Below are positions 32,901 to 44,290 of a stretch of 64,000 nt of DNA, one piece after another. Made by a program: the position numbers and the translations under genes. Source of the stretch: Falciphora oryzae. Its lineage: Eukaryota > Ascomycota > Sordariomycetes > Magnaporthales > Magnaporthaceae. The notes below the pieces were generated by a model, which was given only the letters and a program-made list of their open reading frames with translations, made no database searches and was not told the DNA's origin. Within the stretch, counting starts at the first letter, position 1, and every line of letters starts with the position of its first letter. The stretch is taken from the NCBI GenBank assembly GCA_000733355.1, contig JNVV01000008.1, positions 411,244 through 475,243 of the forward strand. Direction: 5' to 3'.

Positions 32901-35621
32901 GTCGATCCCAAGCAACAGGCCGGCCTGATGAACGAGATCGTCGGCAAGGTCAAGAAGTACGATGGCAGCGACTCGGAGGGAGAGGGAGAGGGCATTACCA
33001 CGGGCCCATCACACCCTAGTCTGGAATCGCAGTCTCCTGTCACCCCGATGGACCAGGATCCTCCCAAGACCCCCAAGATCCAGGTCACCGCTGCTCCTGG
33101 GGGAGATGGAACAGGTACCGGCGCATCGGGAGGCGCGCCACCGCCACCGCCACCTCCGCCCCCTCTACCAGGCCAACTCCCGGGTGCTCCTCCGCCTCCT
33201 CCGCCGCCTCCCCCGCTGCCTNNNNNNNNNNNNNNNNNNNNNNNNNNNNNNNNNNNNNNNNNNNNNNNNNNNNNNNNNNNNNNNNNNNNNNNNNNNNNNN
33301 NNNNNNNNNNNNNNNNNNNNNNNNNNNNNNNNNNNNNNNNNNNNNNNNNNNNNNNNNNNNNNNNNNNNNNNNNNNNNNNNNNNNNNNNNNNNNNNNNNNN
33401 NNNNNNNNNNNNNNNNNNNNNNNNNNNNNNNNNNNNNNNNNNNCAACTTCCCGGTGCCCCCCCACCGCCTCCTCCGCCACCACCCATGCCTGGCGCGAAG
33501 GGCATGCCGCCTCCTCCGCCTCCTCCACCACCTCCAGGCCCCGGTGCCATGTCAGGCCACTTCTTGGCCAAGAAGGCAGGATTCCCGGCAGGCCCTTCTC
33601 TCGGCCTGCCGGTCGTCCGGCCGAAGAAGAAGCTCAAGGCGTTCCACTGGGACAAGGTGGATGCACCATCGACAACGCATTGGGCTGCGCACGGGGCATC
33701 GGCGGAGGAGCGCGAGGAGAAATACATGGAGCTCAGCCGCAGGGGCATCTTGGACGAGGTCGAGAAGCTGTTCATGGCGAAAGAGACAAAGCTTCTCGGA
33801 AAGGGGGGCGGGCAGAAGGAGGAAAAGAAACAGATCATCTCGGGCGACCTGCGCAAGACATACGGTAAGCGCGGCAGACTCACTCGAGGCCCCGACAATG
33901 GGCTTCTCAGTGTCATGAACAATATGCCTCCTATCAGCCAACTAACAACTCATTCCATCACAGAAATCGCATTTGCCAAGTTCTCGCAGTATTCGGTCGA
34001 CAAGATCGTGCAAATCATCATCCACTGCGACACGGAGGTGCTCGACAACCCCGTCGTTATGGATTTCCTGCAAAGAGAAGACTTGTGCAGCATACCCGAG
34101 AACGTGCGCAAGGGCATGGCGCCCTACAGCAAGGACTGGACGGGCCCCAAGGCGCTGGAGGAGGCGCGCGAACAGGACCCGAACGAGCTCACCCGGCAGG
34201 ACCAGATCTTCCTGCAAACTGCGTTCGAGCTCAACCACTACTGGGCGAGCAGGATGCGGGCGCTGGCGCTGACGAGGAGTTTCGAGACGGACTACGAAGA
34301 GATCTCGGAGAAGATCCGGATGGTGGTGTTGGCGTCGGAGTCTCTGAGGGACTCGGTGTCGCTGATGAATGTGCTGGGTCTGATCCTGGATATTGGAAAC
34401 TACATGAACGACGCCAACAAGCAGGCGCGGGGCTTCAAGCTAAGCTCACTCGCGCGGCTGGGCATGGTCAAGGACGAGAAGAACGAGTCGACGCTGGCGG
34501 ACCTGGTGGAGCGCATCGTGCGGCAGCAGTACCCCGAGTGGGAAGGATTCGCCAGCGACATTGCCGGGGTGCTGGCGGTGCAGAAGATCAACATCGAGCA
34601 GCTGCAGCAGGACGCCAAGAAGTACGTGGACAACATCCGCAACGTGCAGTCGTCGCTCGACTCGGGCAAGCTGTCGGACCCGACCAAGTTCCACCCGCAG
34701 GACCGGGTCTCGCAGGTGGTGCAGCGCTGCATGAAGGACGCGCGGCGCAAGGCAGAGCAGATGTCGCTCTACCTCGAGGAGATGGTACGGACGTACAACG
34801 ACATAATGGTCTTCTACGGCGAGGACCCTGCCGACGAAAACGCGCGGCGCGACTTCTTCACCAAGCTCGCGTCCTTCATCCAGGAGTGGAAGAAGTCGCG
34901 CGAGAAGAACGTGCAGCTAGAGGAGACGCGCCGCAGGAACGAGGCGAGCATGAAGCGCAAGCACGCACAGCTCAAGCCTTCCGCGTCCACTGGCGACGGT
35001 CCGCTGCCGAGTCCAACCAGCGCGGGGGCCATGGACAGCCTCTTGGAGAAGCTCCGGGCGGCGGCACCGCAGACGCGGGACCAACGCGACCGACGACGGC
35101 GCGCGCGGCTCAAGGACCGACACCAGGTACGGGTGGCATCCGGGCAGAAGATACCGGACCTCAACGAGATACCCGAGGTGGAGGCGGGCCTGCAGACAGG
35201 ACGGAGCGCAGGGTCGGCGTACGGCACGGACTCGGACGGGAACCTGCTCAGCCCGGATATGCTGTCGCCCCGGGACGCGGCGGCGGCGGGGGCCGCGTCA
35301 CTCAACTCGCCGGGGACGGGCGACGAGAGCGACGTGGCGGCACGAGCGGCCCTCATGCTCCAGGGGATGCGGGACGGGACCGAGGGCGGGCCCGAGGACG
35401 CAGAGAAGCGGGAGAGCATGCGGCGTATGCGGCGGCAGACGGCCGAGGAGGAGCGGCGGGCGCGGCGGCAGAGGAGGGAAAAAACAAAATCGGCCCAGGG
35501 CGACGGCGCAGAGGAGGCCGAGGACGACGCGCCCACGCCGAAACCGACCGAGCCGGAAGAAGCCGCCGCCGCAACAGAAGCAGCAGGAGCAGAAGCAGCA
35601 CCGTTAGAAGCAGCTTCATGA
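29931..35621 (+). CDS. sepA: Formin (SepA/Bni1 type), with an assembly gap in FH1
   Basis: Exons 29931..30555, 30685..33864 and 33964..35621 give 1820 codons, 74 of them unknown. Order: a disordered Ser-rich N-terminus; the Rho-binding/FH3 region from about residue 240 (DNIIEQMFLALMQKRGWHNL) to 620; a coiled coil at about 650-800; the proline-rich FH1 from about 1020; FH2 from about 1190 (KKKLKAFHWDKVD) to 1580; and a C-terminal DAD-like basic motif near 1754 (MRRMRRQTAEEERRARR). Formins nucleate and elongate actin cables and are released from autoinhibition by Rho GTPases at growth tips and septation sites. The second intron (33865-33963, 99 nt) is a multiple of three and stop-free; removing it gives LRKTYEIAFAKFSQYSVD, as expected for FH2. 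The ATG at 29931 has a strong CACC context. Profilin-binding capacity cannot be assessed because the gap falls in FH1. Confidence 0.92.
33222..33443. other. Assembly gap (222 N) within formin FH1
   Basis: 222 unknown bases flanked on both sides by GC-rich proline-coding repeats (runs of CCTCCGCC type and a shared CAACT-CCGG-GTGC block). The size equals 74 codons, so the frame is preserved across the gap, but true size and repeat number are unknown. Confidence 0.98.
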
Positions 35622-36672
35622 TGCAAAGGAGGCGTAACAAAGATGGGTGCATATCCTGATCCAATATACACAAGAGGAGAACTATAACAAGGACGGCGCG
35701 GAGGGAAAGCCGCAGAGAGGAAGAAGGATGTATACGATTTTGGTATCCTGTCGCGGTTGCCGAAACGAACCCCCGAGAGAGATAGGCGGCGGCGGAGTTG
35801 CATGTCTTCTTTTCTGTCTCTTAGTGTTGGGAGCATCGCATTACATCCAAGCCCAGGCATACCCGTACGTAATGTTTATAAACTACTACCGTCCACGATT
35901 CGCTAAGCGCAGCCGTTGGAGAGAGAGCGAGGCGAGGGAGGGAGGGTGTGCTGTCAGGGTGGTACATGCCTATAAAGTGCGTCTTTTTCTCCTATTATTG
36001 TTATCTCCATGGTATATCCGAGCCCAGAGAATAACTAGATTGTTGGATCTCGAATCGACGGTCCAGCCAGGGTCAAATGTCTCGAGTACATGCAAGGCCG
36101 GGGGAGCATTTTGCCGTCTCGTCCTCACCTCCCACACAAAGTTGGGGGAGCGGCAGAGCCACAGCATGTCATGGCACTCGATATTGCTCCCCCACCCCCA
36201 CACCAACCCTCCTTTTCCCACCACTCCCCACATCTTCTTTACTCCATCCTTGACCCCCAATGTCGGCCATTTAGCCGCGGGCTCTCGAGGGACAACCCCG
36301 AAGATCTGGGATACAGCCGGCTCGGCCCCTCACCACTACGCCAGTAAGTCACCGATGGGTTTGGGGAGTTTTGACCCCTCCGCGTGGAGAAGCGGAGAGA
36401 ATGTGGAGCCACTTCGCTGGTTCGGTTCATCACGTAGGCGGAGAGGATAACATGGAACTGATGAAGGAAGAGTCAAGTGATGGATGGTAGAAAGAGTTGT
36501 TGACTTTGTTATTTACTGAAATAATTGAGCATTCCCTCATCTCCGGTCTCCCCTGACACTTTGGAACGGCGTGGGACATCATCGACCCACGCAGGGGGCA
36601 TAGACGTAACCACATCAAACCACCACCAAAAGCCCTCTCCCCATCCCTCAACAGACTCACAAACACACCACC
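35622..36672. other. Intergenic, no gene seen
   Basis: About 1.05 kb between the formin stop and the DUF2264 gene, both on the plus strand. Pyrimidine-rich patches (about 36185-36240) precede the DUF2264 gene; no additional gene is visible. Confidence 0.4.
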
Positions 36673-39084
36673 ATGACGGCGGACCCCAAAACCGGCCTGG
36701 TAATAGGCTACGACGGCGCGCACCCCTTCAGCCGGGTGGACCTGTCGTCCGGCTCGCGGTCCTCGGTCCAGGACCTCCTCCGGGCGCTGCTGGACCCGCT
36801 CGAGCCCTTCTTCTCCCCCAGCCGGGCCCGCGTGCGCTGCCCCGGCGCCACGGCCGTGCGCTTCGACCAGACGGCCAGCGAGGTCGAGGGCCTCTGCCGC
36901 CCGCTCTGGGGGCTCGCGTGCCTGCTGGCGGGAGGGGGCGACTACGATAAGGCGGACCTCTGGGTCGAGGGCGTCAAGGCCGGGACGGATCCGGAGAACA
37001 AAGACTACTGGGGGTATCCGAGGGATAATGATCAGCGGATGGTGGAGATGTGCCCGTTAGGTAAGACGGAAGAAGTGTGGTGGATGGTCTTCGTTTTAAG
37101 GGGCTGTGAAGTGCATGTGGGAGGGTGAGGATGAAGTGCTGATATGAGGTGTGCCAAACGAAAAAAAAAAAAAAGGGTTTGCGCTCGCCGTCGCCCCCGT
37201 CTTCTGGGACTCCATGTCGGCAAAGGAGAGGGAGAACATGGAGACATGGCTGGGCAACTCGATCAACGAGAAGAAGTAAGTAAGCTCCCTGAAGCCTGGC
37301 AGTATCACTCCTGGAGAAAGATGAGCGGGCTGACCAGACCTCAACCTCCCCAGCATGCCCAACACCAACTGGCTCTGGTTCCGCGTCTTCGCCAACCTGG
37401 GCCTCAAGAAGAACGGCGGCAAGTTCTCGCAGGCCCGGCTCGACAGCGACATCCGCCACCTCGACACCTTCTACCGCGGCGGCGGCTGGTCCAACGACGG
37501 GCCCGAGGGCATCCACCAGATGGACTACTACTCGTCCAGCTTCGCCATCCACTTCCTGCAGCTGCTGTACGCCAGGCTCGCCGGCGGCGAGGACCCGGAG
37601 CGCGCCGCCGAGTTCAAGAAGCGCGCCCGCACCGTGGCCCTCGACCTGATTCACTATTACGACAAGGAGGGGCGCGCCATCCCGTTCGGCCGCAGCGTCG
37701 GCTACCGCTTCGCCATGGTGTCCTTCTGGGGCGCGCTCGCCTACGCCGACGTCGACCTGCCCGAGCCCCTGACCTGGGGCATGGTCAAGGGCGTGGTGCT
37801 CCGCAACCTGCGCTGGTGGCAGACGCAGCACGAGATGTGGAGCTCCAGCGGCACCCTGACCATCGGGTACTCGTACCCGAACATGTATGTAAGTGTGGCT
37901 GTCGTCTCTCGTATTGTCCGACTCGCCTAGATGGAGTCTAGCGGCAGAAGAGCTAACAGGATCTCTCTTTCAACAGATGGCCGAGAACTACAATAGCCCT
38001 GGAAGCCCGGTAAGTCACAAGTGACCCCTGAAATTGCTACACACCTATCTACCGAGGCTTCGAGTCTAACATCAGCCCCTCGCTTCAGTACTGGGCCTGC
38101 CTGGCTTTTATCTGCCTAGCAGTGCCCGAGAGCCACCCCTTCTGGACCTCCAAGGAGGAGCCATACCCCCAAGACCTGCTCCCCAAGACCAAGGCCCTCG
38201 AGTACCCCGGCCACATCATGAGCTACCTCGGCGGCCACTGCATGCTCCTGTCTTCGGGCCAGGCCTGCAGCTACCCGATGAAGGGCACGCACGCAAAGTA
38301 CGGCGGCTTCGCCTACAGCAGCGCCTACGGCTACTCGGTTCCCCCGGGGCTCTTCACGCTCGAGCAGTACTCGCTGGCCGGGCAGCTGGGCTTCTCGGAC
38401 GACGGCGGCGAGTTCTGGAAGGCGCGCCGCAAGTCCGAGTACGCGGCCGTCGAGTACCGCGGCGAGGGCGACAACAAGAAGAGCGGCCCCGTCCTCGTCT
38501 CGGTCTGGAAGCCGTTCCCGGACGTGACGGTGCGCACGACGCTGGTGCCGCCCACCGAGGCCGCGCCCAACTGGCACCTGCGCGCGCACCAGATCGACGC
38601 CGCGGGCCGCGAGGTCATGACGGCCGACGGGTCGTTCGCGATCCGCAACGAGCGCGCCGCCGACGGCCGCCTGATGGCCGACTACGACGCGAGCGTCCAC
38701 GAGGGCACGTCCCCGCGCCTGATCGGCAACTACGACGTCGGCACGCCCGCGGGCTGGGCCACGGGGGCCCAGGGCGCCTTTGCCGTCTCGCCCGTCGCCG
38801 GCGCCGTGGGAATCCGGGCGATCGAGGGGCAGGGGAAGGCCGGGGCCGAGGAGCGGCGGGCCATGATCGTCAACGCGGACCCCAACTCGAACCTGGTCGA
38901 GAGCCGGACGGCCATCCCGACGCTGCAGCACACGGTCCGCAAGGGCGAGAAGGTGTGGTACGTCTCGGCCGTCTACGCCAAGCCCGCCGGCGCCGGGGTC
39001 GCGCCCGAGTCGTACCTCGATGGGTGGGACAAGCCGCCGCAGCTGCCCGCATGGCTCAAGGCCGAGATGGGTCTCTCCGAGTGA
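36673..39084 (+). CDS. DUF2264 family protein
   Basis: Five exons, 36673..37060, 37176..37275, 37354..37888, 37977..38009 and 38089..39084, give 683 residues. Exon 4 is only 33 nt ([11 protein letters not shown]). The sequence matches DUF2264 from my memory: an N-terminal helical barrel-like half with [44 protein letters not shown] and [19 protein letters not shown], then a [19 protein letters not shown] block and a beta-rich C-terminal half. The first half resembles (alpha/alpha)-toroid carbohydrate-active enzymes; a polysaccharide-processing role is often guessed but unproven. There is no signal peptide, so it is probably cytosolic. The second exon is entered through an acceptor directly preceded by 14 A, which is unusual; the phase and the product [12 protein letters not shown] support it. 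Confidence 0.85.
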
Positions 39085-39269
39085 GTTGGTGGAGTGGTGC
39101 GTGTATATGAATGTGTCTCGGCGCTCATTTTCTTGATCAGATCGTGAACATATTCTATCCCAGAGGTTCCTCGAAAGTGAAAAGAAGCAACATGTAAATA
39201 ACCGGTTCCCATGATATAACCCTCAACGCCAGGTCCCACACTGAAAGCAAAGTCATAATAAGGGGGTGC
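39085..39269. other. Short convergent spacer
   Basis: Only 185 bases separate the DUF2264 stop from the ALB1 stop, tail to tail, so the 3' ends of the two transcripts may overlap. Confidence 0.5.
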
Positions 39270-39888
39270 TCATAATATTTCGTCATCGTCATCATGAGCC
39301 TTGTTGCTCTCTGGTTGAGGAATGGGCGCAGGCGGGGTTTCTCCGCCATCACTGCCGGCCCCTTCCATATCCTCGTCGCCGTCGTTGCTGTAAAACTTGT
39401 CGACAAGCGCCTGCTCGGCCTCGGCCTGGAGCTGCTTGGCCGTCTTCGTCCTTGCTTTGGCGTCGTCGTCGTCGCCGGCCCCGGCGGCGCTGGTGTTGAT
39501 GTCCTCCCAGGCCTTCCTCCTGCCCTGGATGGTGCGGGCCTGGCCCTTGCTCTTCTCGATCTTGGACAGGGTGCGGTCCATGACGGCCTCGGCGCGGCCC
39601 ATGCCCTTCTCGTGGCGGCGGCGGGCGCGCGAGCTCAGGACGGCCTTGCGGCCCGACTTTGCCTTCTTGCCGACGCCCGCGCCGTGCTGCGCGGCCAGCA
39701 CGGCGGGCCGCTGGTTGATCGGCTCCTCGGGCGGCTTGACGTTCTTGAGCGACTTGTCCGTGTTGATGCTGGGCGACGTCGCCCTCCTGGCGGCCCGCGA
39801 GTGTTTTGAGGGGGCTGCGTTTTTGCGTCAGCACTCGGTGCATGGAAGCAGAGCCCAGGGGGTATGTATACTTACTCTTTTTAGCCAT
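39270..39888 (-). CDS. ALB1: Alb1, pre-60S ribosome biogenesis factor
   Basis: Exon 1 is 13 nt (39888..39876, encoding MAKK plus one base) and exon 2 runs 39814..39270; total 185 residues. The donor GTAAGT and acceptor CGCAG give MAKKTPSKHSRAARRA, the basic start of Alb1 proteins. Further on come SINTDKSLKNVKPP, a Lys/Arg-rich stretch (KSGRKAVLSSRARRRHEKG), the conserved AWEDIN, and an acidic tail. Alb1 partners with the export factor Arx1 on nuclear pre-60S particles. The tiny first exon means models that start at an internal Met would miss about 40 conserved residues. It is divergent from the deubiquitinase gene across 682 bases. Confidence 0.85.
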
Positions 39889-40570
39889 GACTTGTGATTT
39901 CGACCGCCTTGGATTTTTGGCGGTTTTGTTCAATGGGCGTCGTCTCCATGGGCTTTTTCCATTTCCATCGCATCAATGGTGGAGGGGTTTTTCCCGCTGG
40001 GGATTTTGCCGCCGCTGACCGCTAAAATTTTGGCGGATTATCCCCACAGGTCTCAATGGAAATCCGTAATGCGTCTGCACAGCGTTGTCACTGCAGGCAA
40101 ACGCTGGTTGGTCAGCACGGTTGGACAGCCCCGGGCGCCACTTTAGTGCTTCAATTGGAACGCAGCGGCTGGTTGGGACGGCATGAGCGTGCAGACTGGG
40201 GTCTGCATGGCAAAGGTAACCCCAAGCAAATCAAGCTGTCCGTTGACCACGCCTCGCAGTTGTTGCATGCGCCTAGCCGACAACTCCCCTTCCTGTCCAT
40301 CCATGGAACTTGGTCCTTGCCATTGTTTTGCACGGGGAGCTATCCGCCAGCAGACCACGGCAGCGTTAGGTGTCATGGATATTTCGAATCTCACTCGACC
40401 GTCGCTGTTGTTCGCATCCCTCGAGGCGGGCAAGGCCGCCTGAGCCCGTCGTCATTCCAAGTCGCTGTCCACTCGCTTGCGACCACGCCGCCGCCGCCGC
40501 TTGTCGATCGTTGCACGCCATCCAACCCTCGCCGCCCCCATCTCGATTGACGGCCGATACCCACCACATA
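39889..40570. promoter_or_regulatory. Shared divergent promoter region of ALB1 and UBP1-like gene
   Basis: 682 bases head to head. Near the ALB1 side there is an AT core TAAAATTTT at 40023-40031, reminiscent of the rRNA-processing element found before ribosome-biogenesis genes, and CATCGC at about 39966-39971, part of a PAC-like motif. Both are short and may be chance. Confidence 0.3.
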
Positions 40571-42973
40571 ATGAATGCGCGGGACCCCTGGAGCGCGAGG
40601 CAGCACGACTCCGAGCGCCTAGCCCGCGGCTACCGCTCCCGCGCCGCCGCCCATGACAGCGGCTCCTCCATCCTCGACCGCCTGCACGAGCCCAGCGTCC
40701 TCGTCCCGCTCCTTATCCTCGTCGTCACCGTCCTCTTCAGCTGGGGCCCTAATCCCCACCACCTCCTCCCTGGCCTGGTCCAGTGCATCTGGGACGCCAT
40801 CGTCGCCATAACCCCCGCCCGCCTCCTCTTCGCCGTCGACGGCTGGCTGAACCCGCCGCTCTTCCCCCGCAACCCGAAGAAACCCCCCGCGCCCATGCAG
40901 CCCGCCACCTATGCGGCCAAGAGCGAAGCCCTGCGGAGGATCCTGGGGCTGGACGCCGGCGGGCCCGGCGGCATCATGGCCTCGATGTCGCAGGCCGGCC
41001 GCCGCTCTGGGACCTCGTTCGGCTTCGGCAAGGCCGACTGTGCGCGGCCTGCCGGGCTGGGGAACATCAGCAACTCGTGCTACCAGAACAGCATCCTTCA
41101 GGGTCTCGCGTCGCTGAAGCCCCTGCCGGGGTATCTGCGCTTGCCGGCGACCGTTGTGGACGCTAAGGGCGGTGCTGATAGCGGCATCAGTGCCAAGACG
41201 GCGGGCACCCTGCTAGAGCTAATATCGGATCTCAATGCTCCCGGAAACAACGGGAGTACGCTTTGGACGCCTGCCGTGCTCAAGAACATGAGCACGTGGC
41301 AGCAGCAGGACGCGCAGGAGTACTTCTCGAAGCTACTGGACGAGGTTGATAGCGAGGTTGCTAAGGCCGCCCGATTGCTTCGAGGGAATAGCCCCGGGCT
41401 GGGAGACGTCTTGGCAAATGGCGTGGGGGCAACATCCTCAGTATCATCATCTCCAGCAACGCTGTCCTCTCCCGCAATCATCACAACAACCACCGCCGCC
41501 ACGTCGCCGCCCTCAGACGACGGTTTCGGCACCAGCATGGGCAGCCAGCACAGCGATGACAGCGGCTACCAGAGCCTGCCCACTACCCGCAAGCCCGGAG
41601 ACGACGCGGCGGGCCCGTGGGCGGACCGCGGCCCTGCAGCGGCGCTGCGCAACCCGCTCGAGGGTCTGACGGCGCAGCGTGTGGCCTGCGTGGCCTGCGG
41701 CTGGTCCGAAGGCTTGTCCATGATCCCCTTTAATTGCATCACGCTCAGCCTGGGGATGGATCGGCGCGAGCACGACCTTTACGAGCGGCTCGATGCATAC
41801 ACGCGCGTCGAAAGAATCCCCGGCGTCGAGTGCGGCAAGTGCACGCTACTCGAGGCCCAGCGGCTCATGGACCTGGTGATAAAGCGCAGAGGCGTGGACA
41901 AGGCGCCCCCGGCAGTCGTCGAGCGCGCCGCGGCCATCGAGCAGGCGCTGGAGGAGGATGACTTTGAGGAGGAGACCATCTCGCGGCGCTGCCAGATCAC
42001 CAAGAAGATCGGCTCGACCAAAACTAAACAGGCCGTAGTTGCGCGTGGGCCGCAGAGCCTCGTCATGCACATGAACCGGTCTGTGTTCGACGAGAACACG
42101 GGCCAAATGTTCAAGAATCTGGCCACTGTCCGTTTTCCCATGCTTCTGGATCTCGGGCCTTGGTGCCTCGGTAGCGCCGGGAAACCCCCCGCCCGGGCCG
42201 CTGCGCCAGCAGGGAAGGAAGAGGAGGACCTTGAGAAAATCGAGAAGCTCCCACCGTCGATAGACGAGGAGCATGAGGAAGAGGAGGAGCAGTGGCTTCT
42301 CGACCCGACCACGTCCATGGTTGCTGGGCCTAACAAGTCCAAAATAACAGGGCCAATCTACGAGCTCAGAGCCGTCGTGACGCATCAGGGGCGCCACGAG
42401 AATGGTCACTATATTTGTTACAGGAAACACCCCCGTCCAGCAAAGCCTCGCTCGGGCAGCTCAGACGACAAGCGGGCGGCGCCCCCAAACTTGGCACCCG
42501 ACGACCATGTCCCCAGCGACGACAAGGTTGCGGCTTCCACCGACGAGGATGCCTCAGTCGAGGAGGCCAAAACCACACCACCCGAAACTCATACTCCGTC
42601 TAGCGCTCACGAGGGAGTCGAGGAGGAAGAAGAAGAATCGGATTGGTGGAGGCTGAGCGATCAAAACGTCACCAAAGTCTCGGAGGACGTCGTCCTGTCA
42701 CAGGGCGGCGTCTTCATGCTCTTCTACGACTGCGTCGATCCCGTGCCCGTCTTGGCCTCAGAGGCCGAGGACTCGCCGGCGCCGATGGCCAGCGTCCCGG
42801 CTGAGAAGGAAGAGGGTGAAGAGGATGAGGAGGAAGGGGCGAGCAGCACCACGGCCGCCGGCGATGACGCGGATCCGACGCCGCCGCCCATTTCTCCGGC
42901 CCCTCGCGGCGGCGGGGTCGATGAGGAGGCGCTAGACGAGGCGCGGAGCGTGCCTCTGCCACCCGATGAGTGA
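40571..42973 (+). CDS. UBP1: Ubp1-like membrane-anchored ubiquitin-specific protease
   Basis: A single exon of 800 residues. The frame is open upstream, but 40571 is the first ATG. A hydrophobic segment at about 42-58 (SVLVPLLILVVTVLFSW) is a likely membrane anchor, as in yeast Ubp1 and related USP30. Catalytic features of the USP (C19) fold: Cys box GLGNISNSCYQNS with Cys170; QQQDAQEYFSKLLDEVD; a zinc-ribbon-like CVACGWSEG and CGKC pair; and the His box ENGHYICYRKH with His613, followed by WWRLSDQNVTKVSEDVV. The catalytic domain contains a Ser/Thr-rich insert at about 285-350 and acidic inserts between the His box and the Asp/Asn region, and the tail after it is acidic. It should remove ubiquitin from substrates at an endomembrane; the substrate is unknown. 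Confidence 0.85.
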   Translation: MNARDPWSARQHDSERLARGYRSRAAAHDSGSSILDRLHEPSVLVPLLILVVTVLFSWGPNPHHLLPGLVQCIWDAIVAITPARLLFAVDGWLNPPLFPRNPKKPPAPMQPATYAAKSEALRRILGLDAGGPGGIMASMSQAGRRSGTSFGFGKADCARPAGLGNISNSCYQNSILQGLASLKPLPGYLRLPATVVDAKGGADSGISAKTAGTLLELISDLNAPGNNGSTLWTPAVLKNMSTWQQQDAQEYFSKLLDEVDSEVAKAARLLRGNSPGLGDVLANGVGATSSVSSSPATLSSPAIITTTTAATSPPSDDGFGTSMGSQHSDDSGYQSLPTTRKPGDDAAGPWADRGPAAALRNPLEGLTAQRVACVACGWSEGLSMIPFNCITLSLGMDRREHDLYERLDAYTRVERIPGVECGKCTLLEAQRLMDLVIKRRGVDKAPPAVVERAAAIEQALEEDDFEEETISRRCQITKKIGSTKTKQAVVARGPQSLVMHMNRSVFDENTGQMFKNLATVRFPMLLDLGPWCLGSAGKPPARAAAPAGKEEEDLEKIEKLPPSIDEEHEEEEEQWLLDPTTSMVAGPNKSKITGPIYELRAVVTHQGRHENGHYICYRKHPRPAKPRSGSSDDKRAAPPNLAPDDHVPSDDKVAASTDEDASVEEAKTTPPETHTPSSAHEGVEEEEEESDWWRLSDQNVTKVSEDVVLSQGGVFMLFYDCVDPVPVLASEAEDSPAPMASVPAEKEEGEEDEEEGASSTTAAGDDADPTPPPISPAPRGGGVDEEALDEARSVPLPPDE

Positions 42974-44290
42974 AACTATCAAGCCTCACGCCCACAGCAA
43001 AATGAGGGATGGATGACGCTGCATGCGCTTGAGGTATAGGGAGGTATATGCGACACGGCGGCTCTCGGGCGGCGGCGCAGAATGTGCGCCAAACGAACCA
43101 CGGCGTGGCCCAGGTTTAGGTTCGGAAGGGAGGACGGGGTTTCTGACTCGTTTGGCATCTGTGACGTGAACCGGTCCGGAATACTTGGGGTAATGGGTGA
43201 CGATGCCTACCTGCGGGAGGGTTTTTTTTTTTTTTTCGTTCCTTTTTTGTTTTATTTTTATGTGTTTCTTTATCCCCTGTCATCTCCCCTACATAGGTGG
43301 TCATCGCATAGCACCCGGCGTTATGGAATTTGGAGCATTGGTCCGTTTTTTTTTTTTTTTGCTTCCTTGCTGCTGCAGCCGCCGGTTGGCCTAGCCCTAG
43401 CACATCCATTCATAAATGGAATCCTTCTTTTCGTCCACCTACCCGGGTTCTCGGGTTCTTATCAACCAGCACTTTAAATCATAAACGAGTTGGCCCCTTT
43501 ATCCCGGTGCCCGGACCACAAATGCGTATATATACTTTTTTCCCCTTCCCCCGCACTGGTTTGATTGATTCTAGCGTCGTATTCCCAAAATTGCCCAAAG
43601 TAAGGTTCACACCGTCGCATCGCACGGCCTAAGAACCCCCCGCCGGCTCTTAGAAGCAGGGGTGATGAGGCGCAACATGACAATTATTCGCTGTTGTTGG
43701 GGTGATTTGTGTCCAGCAAGGCTTCCCGACGACAAGTCAATACTTGACGCATCCCAGTTTGTTATAGGGGGTCATCCTTGACCTTCAGCCCGGAAGGGGG
43801 GAAGCATGTGATGGAAGAAGAGGACCGAGTTCGATGCGACAAACGTCACCGTGACTGTTCTTTTTTGTTTTCTTGGCGCGTGTGTTCTAACATCCCTCTG
43901 GAATCGTTTCATATACCATCGGCTCGAAACACCGCCATCGCACTTTAGTTTTTTTTCCCTCCTTTTCTTTTTCTTTCCCCATGGTCGCACAGACAAGCCC
44001 AAGTGGAAAACAGAAAACTGACCTGAACCGCTATGGACGATCAGCCAAACGCGACCGCCCCCCATGCGCCAGGCCTTGCGAGTCTAAGGTCCTGGAACTG
44101 CCAGGACCTGAAATACAGCCGCCGACTCCGGATGATTGCAGAGTGAAAAGATTGATACAACATATGAAGCAGGGAAAATGCCCATCAGATACGCCTTGTG
44201 GCTGCGCGCGAATTTATACTTGGTTGTTCGTAATTAGGTTGACCCTTGTAGGTCCTCAGCCTTAGCATGCCACTAGCGCTCGCCACTGAC
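42974..44290. other. Convergent intergenic region
   Basis: 1.3 kb tail to tail between the UBP1-like and GT17 genes, with T15 runs at 43222-43236 and 43346-43360 and other T-rich parts. No gene with supportive features was found. Confidence 0.4.

Noticed and set aside
32129..33922. Minus-strand open frame opposite the formin exon (597 codons)
   Set aside because: It reads Ser/Gly-rich complement of the FH1 and coiled-coil coding region and runs through the N gap; the formin on the plus strand explains it.
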